From Linanthus parryae (taxonomy: Eukaryota > Streptophyta > Magnoliopsida > Ericales > Polemoniaceae), in NCBI GenBank assembly GCA_023055425.1, contig JALGPY010000013.1, positions 12,933,735 to 12,997,734 on the forward strand: a stretch of DNA of 64,000 nt. The letters are read 5' to 3'. Shown here one piece after another: positions 30,074 through 42,024 of this stretch. The translations under genes and the position numbers were made by a program. Numbering within the stretch: the first letter of the stretch is position 1; each line of letters begins with the position of its first letter. Below the pieces are notes generated by a model. The model searched no databases, was not told the origin of the DNA, and saw only the letters and a list, made by a program, of their open reading frames with translations.

Positions 30074-33000
30074 TGAAACAACCCGGGATCTCGATTCAGG
30101 GTTAAAGAGACAATCGATAACCAAAAGTAGAAATATAGTTACGAATATTACATTTTATTTAATAAATACAGCAATCTTGAGAAGATAAGATTACAAATAT
30201 AATTTGTTTGACATAATCTATGTGATCTACTCTAACTTAATCTAAACGTCTTTGGCTCGTTCCACGTTCCCATCCCCCACCTTAAGTGATGACATGCGGT
30301 TTTAAAATGGCAAAAGCCGACACAGTTTTGAAGAAATGATCAGTAAAAACTGAGTAAATACACACTACGACATGTGAAGCAATGAGTGGCACGGAAGCAT
30401 GAGTTGAAGCAAATAAAGAGATTTGAAAATCAATGAGCGAAAGAGTTGGAACAATTCGGAATATTTATGAGTAACCGCGTAGCGAGAACCATCATCTTTA
30501 AAACATTCATAAACCACAAGTAGTCAACATATTCTTAAACAAGTAGAATATCAACAGTAAACAAGTCCATTTGACCTGATAATGATATTAAATCACTAGT
30601 AGCCAAAGCTTTTCAAATCATTTGATTAGATTATAGGCAATCAAGAGCCACAAACAACATCAATAGAGTAATCAAACTTTCTTTGAATTCCAATTTAACC
30701 GTTAAGTTCAGCTGAGGCATGTCTAGAGCCACCAGCAGGATCGATGTAGACAGAGGGATCACGAAATAATCACTAAGGGTTCCTTCTAGGGTCTATAAAA
30801 CCCTATTTCACCCGAGCGTTAAGGGAGCCCATTCGTCAGCCCCGCTCATAACAATAGCTAAAAGGCCTTTAGTGTCGACACCCCTATACCAAAGTGACCC
30901 TTACAAGTATAAGTAGCACTCTATAGCTCTATAAACCCCTTGGCCTCAATATCTTGATACGTTTTGGCTCATCGGGGGCGGATTTGTGAACATTAACGTT
31001 CTATCCAATAATAAGAAGCATTGCTACAATGGTCTCAGCCATAAGAAAATGGAGGATCGCTTGACGCCTCTCATTAATAACAGTACTCTGTACATCGTAC
31101 TAAGTCTACTAGAGGTATTTTATTTCTTCTCTTTCACATAAACAGAATCAGAATATCAACATTTCACAAATAATTTCCGAGAGTTCTCAAATGAGACGAA
31201 TAGAATAGTTTAACAACATTCGAGTGGAAAACATGCATTCTCATACTTTTTCATATAACAAGCATTCATTTGAAACATCGAACGCATACGCAAATTTTGA
31301 TATGAAAATGTCGTACATATGTAATTACCACTGAGATGAAGCACAATTAAAAGCAAGAAACTAAGCCTAGCACTCCGACGACAACCGCTCTCCCCTACGA
31401 GGTCGATGTCTACAATCACACGTATGACGTACTCGTTATAACCAATTTACACATGCATAATAACAATGAAAACCTACATGTCACATATTCCTATATGTCA
31501 CTAATTAACATATAAATATGTTTAATTATCAAAATAATTCCAACAAAACACCTAGAAGTTCAAAAATTCAAGTTTCTAAAAAAATGTGAAACTACAATTC
31601 TGGACAGAATTGTAGCTCTGACTTTGGAGCCATATTTACCATATCAAATCATCTCCTAAAATTTTGAAATTAATGTATGATGAACCTACATGTGTCTACT
31701 TTCAGAATGCATAGCTATTACAAAACTCAAGTTACATAAATAGCAAACACTGCTATGCAGAGACAAGTTTGGAAGAAAGTATCAACTTTGAAGAACAATT
31801 ACTATTACTTGGAGAATAGGAAAGATGCCCATATTCTCCAGAATGAATCCCTTGTGTGTCTAGTTGCATCACAAGAAAGATTGGGTGCCATATATTTTTG
31901 CAAATGAGATTTTTAACAAAAATAGCAAAACTTGTCCAAAAACAGAGTTTCAGAAAACATGAAACTTAAAATGAGCATATCTCCCTAACCATAAAGGCTA
32001 TGGAGTTGAATTTTCTTTAAAAATGGCCCTATTTGAGTCTAGTTTCAGAATATGAAAGATTTAAAAATTTCACAGATACAAAATGTAGAGATAATATACG
32101 TTTTTCACAAACTGGTCAGATTGTATGAACATGCAAAAATCAACAAGAATGGTTCTAATGATACATGCAACTAATAAAGACTTGATTTTCACCCAAATAA
32201 CATCATTTTAAGCATGAATTAAGATTTTTATATGCTCTTGATACAAATTATCATATTGTTCTTGACATGCAAGAGCAACTACCAAGAAATTTACAAAGTG
32301 CATATGGGTTTTAGTTTGAGTTTCATGAAATATAGAACATTTAAGTGTCAAACTCATGATCAAGCCAAGAAAATTAAGAATCAAGTTTGCGGATGAAGAA
32401 ACCTAAGATGAATTTTCATAAATTAATGCTAAAAATAGACATGCAAGGATGAATTGAAGTCTAGAAGAAGAGTTTACCCCAAGATTCAAGAAGATTGTGA
32501 GCAAAATAGTGAAATTGGTCTTCAATCCATGTGTAGAATGGTGTAAGAGCTCCCCTCCATGACCATATTAAGGTTGGAATCAAGTTTTTCATGATTTGGG
32601 AAAATGACTTTTGATGAAGTTTTTGTGAGGTCAAGCTCCAAAAACGGGAATGAACATTGAAGAGAGGTGAGAGAGCTTGTATGAATGTTCATTAGGAGAG
32701 AAGATGTAAAGAAATGAAGTTATGGAGGTATGGAGTTATTGAGTTGATGGAGATGGGAGTTTTTATGATGAAGTATGTATATTTTGTGTGTAATGATGAT
32801 GATAAAACCATATTATAATGGGAGGTGACCAAGTTGGTGGGTGAGGGATTAGGGAGCAATTAAAATATCCCAACAAGTTAGATGGGGATAGAAATCAGAA
32901 ATTTCAAAAGTTAAGGGGTGAAAATATCAATTTCATAAGTTGATGGATGAAGTTGAAGTATAAAAACCAAGAGTAAAGGGGGTGAAATTATAGTTTTCAA

Positions 33001-33323
33001 TTACTAGCTATCACACAAATAAGTTTCATAGATAATAAAATGTCCAAATAATTTTAAATACAACACTTTTATATAAATGTCAATATCCACTTTTAGAAAA
33101 CTAGAAGTATTTCCCAAGTATACAAAATAAATTCCATATAGTATTATTCAAGTTTCAAAAATTACAAAATAGCCTCAAAATGAAATTTTATATAACCATA
33201 GATGTCCAATGGTACATTTATACTCTAAAACTAAGAACAAATTTGAAATATAAGTTTATTGAAATTCTCAAGTACTTTTGCAAAATTACCAAATAACCCT
33301 TAATTAAAATACGGGGTATTACA
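30074..33323 (-). repeat. Right (5') LTR of LARD
   Basis: 3250 bp, TGAAACAACCCGGG...GGGGTATTACA. Partner of 25620-28897; small indels distinguish them (for example near 31705, where about 20 bp present in the left LTR are missing). Confidence 0.93.
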
Positions 33324-34008
33324 GTTTTAATGCAGGTTATGCAACGGAGATAAAAAAAATCTGCTCAAAACCCTCCATGAATCGCAGGTGAAGCATCATA
33401 ACATGATGAAGGAGAAAAAGTTACCCCAGTCATACCATACTGGGATGATCATTTTGCGTAGAAATAGTGTCCGCGCCTCTGCAGAAGTCCACATCGTTGG
33501 ACCTCCAACAGGAACTCCCTCTATTTTTTGTGCTAGCAGTGAGGAATCGTCAAAGGAGCTTGATCCAATCAAGCTTGAAGCATAAACAATGGAGGAAGAA
33601 GATGGAAGGGTCGTGCCTCCTCTTGGAGCCGTCGGCCTCTAGGGGCGGCCTCCTTATCTCTTTATTTTTCTTGTGCTCTAATTTTCATCCTTATGAAATT
33701 AGGGCTGGACTTATTCTTTCATAGTTAATAACTCTTTAGTAATTATAAAATTACCCCACTACAAATTAAATGCAACAGTTTGGATTAACTTTGTTTTAGT
33801 CCATTTTGCTATTTAGTCCAACTAAATATGCAGGTTGTTGCACTTTGATCCTTGATTCCATTAACTGTTAATTAGCCCAACTAATTAAAATCTACTTCCA
33901 GTCTTATCCTTTTGGTGTGTGACCCTACATGTTCCTATTACGTTGGCAGTAACAATTACAAACATTGAGCGGTGTCTAGCAACACACCAATGCTACCCAA
34001 CTAAACAG
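33324..34008 (-). repeat. Right (5') LTR of C3 copia, continuation, truncated
   Basis: Resumes with duplicated GTTTT, then follows the left C3 LTR (CATGAATCGCAGGTGAAGCAT..., GCGGTGTCTAGCAACAC) until homology stops at ...CCCAACTAAACAGG. The rest of the LTR is deleted. Confidence 0.8.
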
Positions 34009-34360
34009 GAGGGCCTATTGGACGGTTTTTTGGTGAAGATCCCCTCGATGGAATATCTAATTTTGTACGTGGTGAAGTTGATAGCCGATGTTATCATAAT
34101 GATATCACCGGGGCACTGAATATGTTTGATTTAGAAGTTAACTAGATTTTGGAATTGTAGAATTGCAAAGTTTGAAGCTTCCGTTCCCATGGATGGTAGT
34201 GTGACAATGATTTTTGCACAATTTTTTCAATGTCTCAGTTTTCTTTTGATAGTGGCCTTGGCCACGAGTCATCCCCTAGTTAGTAATAAAATAAACAACC
34301 ATGGTACAACTCATTGAAAGTTCTTGGTTTAATAATGGATAAGGGAGTTATGGAGTGGGA
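34009..34360. other. Unassigned sequence with a short open stretch
   Basis: 34014-34145 is open for 43 codons to TAG (PIGRFFGEDPLDGISNFVRG..., ending NMFDLEVN). It looks protein-like in composition, but I do not recognise it; it may be the last exon of a captured or truncated gene. Nothing is seen in the remainder. Confidence 0.3.
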
Positions 34361-35120
34361 GTTAATAATTACACAAGCTATCTTGATGCTTACACAAGAA
34401 TTTCATTGCAGTGAAAATTTTACCCTTACATAAATACTCCCTAATTTTTATTTCCACCCAAGTTAATTCAAAAAATCACTCCAATAAACCTCGAACGCAA
34501 CTTCTAATAAACATAAGCTCGTCTCACTCTCTCTTCTTATCTTCTTTGAATTGTCCCTTATTTCAAGTTCCAATTCTCATGCCCTCTCTCATCTTGATTT
34601 AAGGTTAGCACGTGGCCAAGGACAATGGGGCCAAATGGGCATTTATTTGTGGTACAACAGTCTATATGACCCTGAAATTGAAGGACCATCAAAACAAAGA
34701 CAAAATTCTCGAATAATTATTCAAGTTTTTGTTGGAGTTTAGGAAAACATCTCCGAGAACCATGAGATTGTTTGAGAGGAAGAGAGATGGAGAGATCAGA
34801 TTCATTCACTTTAATGAGTACTGAGGGTTGAGGGTTCTGAACAGATCCCGTGGAGGTGGTGTTGCCTTTGGAGAGTGCTCTCAATTTTAACTTCACTATA
34901 AATCTCATACCACTTGTAACCATTTTTATGTTTGTTCACAAACAAAATACGAAGGGAGACGAACTAGGAAGAAATGAGAGAGAGTATGTGCATGAGGTGG
35001 AGTTGAGTTGGAGGATTAAATGGGATAAATATAAAATTAAATTTACTTATGTAAGGGTAAAATTGTCACTACAAAAAAACATCTTGTGTAAGCATCAAAA
35101 GAGTTTGTATAATTATCAAC
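34361..35120. mobile_element. Foldback MITE or small MULE-like element (about 760 bp)
   Basis: Ends are inverted repeats of about 75 bp. The left arm is GTTAATAATTACACAAGC...GATGCTTACACAAG...TTTTACCCTTACATAA (34361-34432). The right arm is the complement of 35045-35120, with the same words GATGCTTACACAAG and TTTTACCCTTACATAA. The centre has no recognisable transposase; overlapping ORFs at 34717-35134 are unsupported. No clear target duplication found, so the superfamily is open. Confidence 0.75.
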
Positions 35121-35351
35121 TGTCTTATGTATAATTTATTTTATTTTTGTGTGTTCTCAGCATGGTTTCTTCTCTAAAACTATAATTGAAAATAATAAAA
35201 ATAAATATATAAATAAAGATGTATTAGTTTCATTTAACTAAAAACGAATATTTACAATCAAAATGAGAACAAGGGCGAAAATGAATGGCCCACAAGACTA
35301 GTGAAAGATGAGTTAAGCTCAAAATAAAAAATAATATTCAACAAAGGAGAG

Positions 35352-36634
35352 TGTAAGGTCACAGATTTCATGGACTTGAAATACTAAGTTACTTCAAGGC
35401 CTTGAACCATTTTTCAAAGCCTTGAATCATGTTTCACAGGCTTGAAATAGCAGAGCCTTGAACCAAGATTCAAAGCCTTGAAACTGTCTGACATGTATGC
35501 ATGTTCTAAGGGGGAGTTTCTCTAAACTCTTCTAATTTTATTCTATCTCTCTCACCCCTATGCTTGATGTGTTATTAATTGATGATGAAAGACAAACTGT
35601 TTTGCTATATCTAACATCATTTAATCCATCTTTTTGACTCAGTTTTGCATGGAAATTTTATTTCCTAAGTTTGCAGGATTGGTTTCCTAATCTGGCTTTT
35701 GCAGGAAAGGAAACATTAAGAGAAGATGATTCAGTGATCAATCAGACACTCATGACAGCTTCTCAATTAGTTTAAAGGCAAGATCACAACAATAACTCTG
35801 AGGATCATGATCAACTATCCGTTGGAGAAGGTTGTTAAGAGAGTCAAAGTTGTTGCCTGCAAAACAGGAAGTTGTTGCTGAAAATCTGGGACGATTTGCA
35901 GAGCATCAAGCTGTATAAATAGAGATTATTTTGAAGAAACAAGATACAACACTCAACGGGCAAAAATAGAGGAAAAATTCAGGATTGACAAGCATCAAAG
36001 AAGCACATCATTCTCACAATCCATCTCACAGAAGATCACTGCATTCTTCACTGCAGTTCCACACTTCAGTGTTCTTCTGAATTGCACTTCATTTGTATAT
36101 CATTCTTATACTACTTCTTTCTCTTATTCTCAAGGATTGTTCAAAGTGAACAATATAGAATTCTCAGTTAATCAGTTAGCTAGAGCAGGTACTAGATAGG
36201 TTAGAGAGAACCACAAGCTGTAACAAAGTAAGGCATATCTCTGTGCTTGAGATCTAGGGCTTAGCTTTTGATTAATAAGAATTGTGTTGAAAATCCTGCA
36301 GGGAGAAGATCCATTAGGTAGAGACGTAGGTCCAAGTGGACTGAACTCTATAAATTTTGTATCTCCTGCATTTACAGTTCATTCACATAGTTTTTCTAGT
36401 CTGTTTTCAAGGGTTTGAAACTCTTTTCAAGGCCTTGAAAAAGACTTGTCTGTTTTCTTTCAAACTATATTTCATTCCAAAGACTTGAAACTATTTTCAA
36501 GGCCTTGAACTTCACTGCTCTTCATATAAACTCTCATCTTCTACAAGTTTTGAAAAAAGTCGACATACTCTATTTAACCCCCCCCCCCTTCTAGAGTATT
36601 TGTATTGCATATCTATCTGCATACTCCCCTTTCA
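35352..36634 (+). repeat. 5' LTR of Sirevirus
   Basis: 1283 bp, TGTAAGGTCACA...CCCCTTTCA. TATAAATAG at 35914-35922 is the likely core promoter. It contains several copies of the palindrome TTCAAGGCCTTGAA (35393, 36426, 36496) and near-copies (35413, 35469). It differs from the 3' LTR by many substitutions and small indels, consistent with an old insertion. Confidence 0.93.
35914..35922 (+). promoter_or_regulatory. TATA box of Sirevirus 5' LTR
   Basis: TATAAATAG; the 3' LTR has the same word at 53115-53123. Confidence 0.6.
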
Positions 36635-36636
36635 AT

Positions 36637-36648
36637 TCGTATCAGAGC
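36637..36648 (+). promoter_or_regulatory. Primer-binding site of Sirevirus
   Basis: TCGTATCAGAGC two bases after the LTR; initiator tRNA-Met type (TGGTATCAGAGC) with one mismatch. Confidence 0.8.
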
Positions 36649-36674
36649 TTGTATCAAGATATATATTTAACCAT

Positions 36675-38460
36675 ATGGTGATCATGAGTACTGCAGGTGA
36701 TGGTGGTTTCTCACAGGGAAGAGCTGCTAACAGACCTCCTCTATTTGTGGAGATAATTTTGCTCACTGGAAAGCTCTGATGAAAATGTTCATCATTGATC
36801 AAGACATAGAACTATACACCATTATTCAGAATGGACCTTATACTTTCTACACTGAGAAAGATGGGATCAAAACTCCCAAATCTGAATACTCTCTTTCTTC
36901 ATCTGAATTACAATAATTTTCTAAGAATTACAAAGCTATTAACATCTTGTATTGTGCTTTGAGTACAGATGAATTCAACAGGATTTAAGGTTGCAAGACT
37001 GCCAAAGAGATCTGGGATAAGCTTGTGGTGACATTTGAAGGAATCAGTCAAGTCAAGCAAACCAAGATCAACATCTACCTCAAACAATACGAGCTATTCA
37101 AGATGAATGCAGATGAGTCAATCAGAGAGATGTTCAAAAGGTTCACATACATAGTCAATAACCTTGATTCACTTGGAAAGAATATTTCCAATGAATAAAA
37201 GGGGAGAAAGATTCTGAGAAGTATACCAAAGGCAAAATGGGAACCAAAGACTACTGCAATTGTGGAAGCTCGAGATCTATCATCATTACAACTTGATGAC
37301 CTACAATGGAAGATCCTGACTCATGAAATATCCATGAATGAAGCTGATGGAGAGCTACCAGAAGGTGTCAAAAATTTAGCACTCAAGGACTAAGAGAATA
37401 AGAAAATTCAAAGCCTTGAAACAGAAGATGATGATGAAGATCCATTAGCATTGATTTCCAAAGCCTTGACTAGAATCCTCAAGATGAAGAAAAACTTTGG
37501 AAACAAAGACTTCAACAAAGAAATACACAGATCATCCAGTATCAAGGGCTACAAAGGTAAGTCCTCTTCACAAAGTAAATTAAAAGTCATGAACTGCTTT
37601 GAGTGTGGTGATGCAAGACACTTGATAAGAGATTGTCCACACAAGAAAAGCAAGAACTTTCAGAAGAAAGACCTTGATAGGAGAAAGAAAGCCATGATAG
37701 CTTCGTGAAGGGATTCAGATACCTCAAGTGACTATGAATCTGAAGAAGAACATGCCAACCTATTCTTCATGGCCAAGCATGATGAAAGTTCGGAAAAGAA
37801 CATTGAGGTAATGGTAAATTATTTGATTTCAAAACCAAAATAATCTCTCTCAGATTACCTCAGAACAATGCTTTTAAATGAAGAGGACTATCTGAAAGAG
37901 ATTAGAGTTTTGAAGAAAGAGTTCATGAGCAAGAAAAAGAGAATTAACAACTTGTTTGTCTGAATCAGAATCTTGAAATCTCTCAGAAGAAAACTGACAG
38001 TGATTTCAAGGCCTTGAAAACCAGTTTCAAAGTCTTGAAAATACAAGTTAAGGAAGTAGTTACTGAGAACTCTTTACTGAGTAAAAGCCTTGTAAATCTG
38101 AGACATCAAGTTGATGAATAAGATAAAACAAAAGACTACTCTTATTGAGAAAATTCAAGAATCTGAATCAGTTAAAGTCAAGCTTGCAGGCTCAGAACAC
38201 AAGTTGAACTTGATTCTTGGAGAAAGTTCAAAGTCTGTTCACAAAACTGGTATTGGATACAATCCAAATTTTCCAAGAAAGAACAGTGCCAGATTTGTGA
38301 AAGTTGGAAACAAAACTTCTCCTAAGTGTCATTTTTGCAACAAAAGTGGTCATGTTAAGATGACTTGTCCTTTCAGAAGAAGAGACCCTCACATAATGAG
38401 GAACACATTCCCATTTCAACTCAAAGGACAAGTCAGACAGATTTGGGTTCCTAAAGGGGT
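36675..38460 (+). pseudogene. Sirevirus gag, degenerate
   Basis: From ATG at 36675 the N-terminal half reads as a UBN2-type Gag: NRPPLF, then NFAHWKALMKMFI, YELFKMNADESIREMFKRFT and LVVTFEGISQVKQTKI. A first CCHC knuckle (CFECGDARHLIRDC) is at 37595-37636. A helical stretch rich in Lys/Glu follows, then a second knuckle (CHFCNKSGHVKMTC) at 38327-38368. Stops and frameshifts interrupt it repeatedly (for example near 36915, 36985, 37196, 37391, 37706 and 37961). Gag would form the particle shell and its knuckles bind genomic RNA. Two knuckles and a long coiled region between them fit Sirevirus Gag. No functional product is possible. Confidence 0.85.
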
Positions 38461-38539
38461 CAAACACCTAATATGGTTGATCCTGAGTATGAGTCCAAAT
38501 TCCACACTTGGTCTAACAGCTGGGTAAGGCAGTGAAGGG

Positions 38540-41525
38540 TGTTTGCAGATTGTCACCAATGTCAAAGAACAGAAGTGGTTTTTGGACATTGGTTTCTCAA
38601 GACACATGAGTGGGAAGAGATCCCTATTCTCATAATTGAAAGAACAATCTGAAGGTCCAATTACTCTTGGTGATAAAGGCAAATGCAACATTCTTGGTAT
38701 TGGTAAAGTTGGTACAAATTCTGAAAATGACAACAAGGTTATCTTTGATGAAGAGAAGTGCGTTGTGCAAAATGAGAAATCAGACAATTGCATTCTCACA
38801 ACCTCTAGATCAAACAATGTTCATACTTTTCAGACTAACAAAGTTGCAGGTAAAAGCTTAAAGTGTCTCAAGGCCTTGAAAGAGGATTCAAAGCTTCAGC
38901 ACAGAAATCTTGGTCACATTAGCTTGCATACCTTGAACAAGTTGATCTCCAAAAATATGGTAAGAGGATTACCATCTATCAGGTTCAAATATGATGAAGT
39001 ATGCAAAACTTGTGCTCAAGGTAAGCAAACCAGAAGCTCATTCAAGCCAAAGAAATTTGTAAGAACTTCTATACCTATTGAATTACTTCACATGGATCTA
39101 TGTGGTCCTATGAGGACTCCAATTCCAAAAGGTAAGAGGTGTATGCTATTTATTGTAGATGATTATTCCAGATATACATGGTTTATGTTTCTAAAAGAAA
39201 AATCTGAAGCCCTCTCTGAATTTTCAAAGCTTTGCAGAGAACTTCAAACCTTGAAAAACCTACCTATTGCTTCAATCAGAAGTGATCATAGAGAGTTTGA
39301 TCAATTAGAATTTGATTTGTTTTGTGTTAAGAATGGTATCTCTCATAATTTATATGCCCCTAGTACTACTCAACAGAATGGTGTTGTTGAAAGAAAGAAC
39401 AGGACTCTTGAAGATATGTCAAGTTCTTTAGAAAACAAGCTGCCAAAACACTATTAGGCAGAAGCTGTGAATATAGCAAATTATATTTTCAACAGGTGCT
39501 TGATCACACCTATCTTAAAGAAGACCCCCTATGAACTCTTCAAAGGGAGGAAGCCAAACATTTCATACTTCAGACCCTTTGGTTGCACATGCTATGTCCA
39601 CAACAATGGTAAGGACAACTTGGGTAAGTTTAATGCAATCTTTCTGGGTTACTCTCTTACTAGAAAGGCTTATAGGATTTATAATAAAAGAACCAAGCTG
39701 GTTGAAGAAAGTATTCTTGTTATTTTTGATGAAAGCCATGGTGGTTCTTTGAGTGAAAGTTTTTCAGACTTGAATCTGAACAAGCATGGATCAGAAGAAG
39801 AAGCTGAGAACTCACTTGGGTTCAAGAAAAGTTCAGAAGGAAACAGAAGCCATTTTCAAGACCTTAAAAATAGATCTGAAGGCCTTGAAAATAGAGATCA
39901 AAGCCTCGACAAGGATAATCAGAAAGATATAAGTGATCAGGCTACAACTTCAAGACCAGAGAAGAAATATGGAAAGCCTGAACCCTGGTCTCCAAGAAAG
40001 AGATTCAAATATCTTTCATCTCATTCATCTGACAACATGATATTTGATCCAACCACTGGTACACAAAAAAGATCACAGTTGAAGAATCTTTGTTCTTTTA
40101 ATGCTTTTATTTCTCATGTAGAACCCAAAACTGTGAAGGAAGCATTACAAGAAGCAGACTGGATTATAGCTATGCAAAGTGAACTCAATGAGTTTGAAAG
40201 AAACAAGGTGCGGAACCTAGTTCCCCCACCAACAAACCAATCTGTCATTGGGACCAGATGGGTGTTCAGAAACAAATTGGATGAGAATGGCAAAGTGATC
40301 AAAAACAAATCAAGGTTAGGTCCTAAAGGTTACAACCAAGAAGAAGGTATTAATTATAAGGAAATTTTGCTCCTGTTTACAGGTTAGAAGCAATTAGAAT
40401 CTTACTTTCTTTTGCATCTTACAAAAACATGAAACTATTTCAAATGGATGTGAAATGTGCTTTCTTGAATGGTTACTTGCAAGAAGAAGTTTATGTTGCA
40501 CATCCTCATTGTTTTGAAAGTGACAAGTTTCCAGATCATGTTTACAAACTTGACAAAGCCCTGTATGGTTTGAAACAAGCTGCAAGAGCTTGGTATGAAA
40601 GATTGTAAAATTTTATGCTTGAAAATGATTTCAAAAGAGGATTGGTAGACAAGACCCTTTTCATAAAGACTCATGAGAAAGATTTACTTGTAGTTCAGAT
40701 TTATGTTGATGATATTCTATTTGGAGCTACTAATGATCTTCTATGCAAAGAATTCTCAAGTCTTATGAGCAGGGAATTTGAAATGAGCATGATGGGAGAG
40801 TTGAACATCTTCCATAGACTTCAAATACATCACTTGAATAAGGGCATCTTTCTGCATCAAAGCAAGTACACTAGGGACTTGTTGAACAAGTATAGTATGT
40901 CTAAATGCAAAGAAATCAAGACTCCTATGAGCTCTACACTGTCCTTAGATAAGGATGAATCTGGTAAGAGTGTCAATGTAAAAGTGTATAGAGGTATGAT
41001 TGGATCATTGCTATACCTTACTGCTAGTAGACCAGATATCATGTTCAGTGTATGTATGTGTGCAAGATTTCAAGTTGATCCAAAGTAATCACATTTAAGT
41101 GATTTGAAGAGAATATTCAGATATCTCAATGGTACCAAAGACTTAGAGCTTTGGTATCCGGGACATTTTAACTTCTCTTTGCATGGATTTTCATATGCTG
41201 ACTTTGCAGGTTACAAAGTTGATAGGAAAAGCACTTCAGGTTCTTGCCAATTCATCGGATCCTCCTTGATCAAAGTATACCCATCAAATGTGCCAACACT
41301 AGTGCAATATCAATTACAAAGAATCCAGTTCAGCATTCAAGAACCACGCATATTGATGCCAGACACCACTTCATCAGAGATCATGCTAAGAAAGGTGACA
41401 TTGTTCTTGAATTTTTTTCTACTAACATGCAACTTGCAGATATCTTCACCAAACCATTTCCAGATGAAAGATTTTCAGCTCTAAGACTGGAATTAGACAT
41501 GCTAAATAAAGATGCATTGGTTTAG
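38540..41525 (+). pseudogene. Sirevirus pol (protease, integrase, RT, RNase H), degenerate
   Basis: Protease: WFLDIGFSRHMSG at about 38576-38616, where the catalytic Asp-Ser/Thr-Gly has become Asp-Ile-Gly. GAG_pre-integrase: LGHISLHTLNKL and CKTCAQGKQTRSSF. Integrase: first Asp in HMDLCGPM (39095), second in IRSDHREF, Glu in NGVVERKNRTLED. RT: GTRWVFRNKLDENGKV, FQMDVKCAFLNG, YGLKQAARAW and the YVDD box at 40702-40713. RNase H: GFSYADFAGYKVDRKSTSG, then a deletion that removes the central part, then the C-terminal NPVQHSRTTHIDARHHFIRD and DIFTKPFPDE. Frame breaks lie near 39457, 40385, 40607, 41087 and 41270. It is ordered as copia (integrase before RT). Dead by several independent lesions. 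Confidence 0.9.
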
Positions 41526-42024
41526 GGGAGTACAAGGTAAGAAAAGGCAAGTTATTATGTGTTTCAAGATTTGAACTGATTTTAAAAGCCTTGGAAATCC
41601 TTTCAAAACTTTGATTTTACTTGTTTCAGTATAGCAGTATTTCTGCTCCTTTCAAAACCTTGAAACTATTTTCTAAACCTTGAAAATAAGTCTGATAACT
41701 GATTAGTGAATAATTCTTGGATCATTCAGTATTGGGTGCTATCTTTGTAGATATTTGTTCAATATTGCCCCTACCTTTTTCAAAATTCTTTTTCAGCCAA
41801 ATATAGTATTATATTATTTATTTCCAACGGCTTCAAAGATTTGAACCTTTTCTGATCATTACAGATCTTTTAAGATCAGAAAAATATTGCAGTTTCCTTT
41901 TTCAAACTCAAACTCTTTCAGTATTTATCATCTTCTTTTCTCTTTCACTCAGTATCAAATCTACCTCTCTCTATTCTTCTCCAAAACCCTAGCGAGCACT
42001 AGAAGAGCCTCAGACAGAATCAAG
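41526..42024 (+). other. Pol-ORF3 spacer of Sirevirus
   Basis: About 500 bp, AT-rich, with several CCTTGAAA words related to the element's palindrome. A pyrimidine-rich stretch before ATG 42025 could serve as a splice acceptor region for a subgenomic RNA, which is inference. Confidence 0.5.

Larger units (their letters stand above)
25620..33323 (-). mobile_element. LARD-type non-autonomous LTR retrotransposon (7.7 kb)
   Basis: Two LTRs of about 3.27 kb (25620-28897 and 30074-33323) flank a 1176-bp internal domain without gag or pol. The target duplication GTTTT is perfect (25615-25619 and 33324-33328), and the insertion splits a C3 copia LTR. Primer-binding site and polypurine tract are at the correct internal edges for a minus-strand element. 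GAGCTTCGGGGACGAAGC next to the tract is the gypsy-type signature, so a Ty3/gypsy relative probably supplies the proteins. Confidence 0.93.
22929..34008 (-). mobile_element. Divergent, rearranged copia remnant (family C3), split by a LARD
   Basis: Order on the plus strand: left (3') LTR 22929-24362, shrunken internal part 24363-25608, primer-binding site 25594-25607, then the right (5') LTR. That LTR begins at 25609, is interrupted at 25619, and resumes at 33324 until homology with the left LTR stops near 34008. It shares the LTR/leader/gag layout of family C1 (same PBS spacing, same GATTGCCTCTAG end phrase) but is strongly diverged. Pol is absent. Confidence 0.8.

Noticed and set aside
26754..31419. 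Paired 69-codon minus ORFs at 26754-26963 and 31210-31419
   Set aside because: Same place in the two LARD LTRs; no homologue and no translation context.
35066..35079. CACTACAAAAAAA as a CACTA transposon terminus
   Set aside because: It is inside the right arm of the MITE at 34361-35120; no subterminal ACGACGG repeats nearby and the left arm lacks the word.
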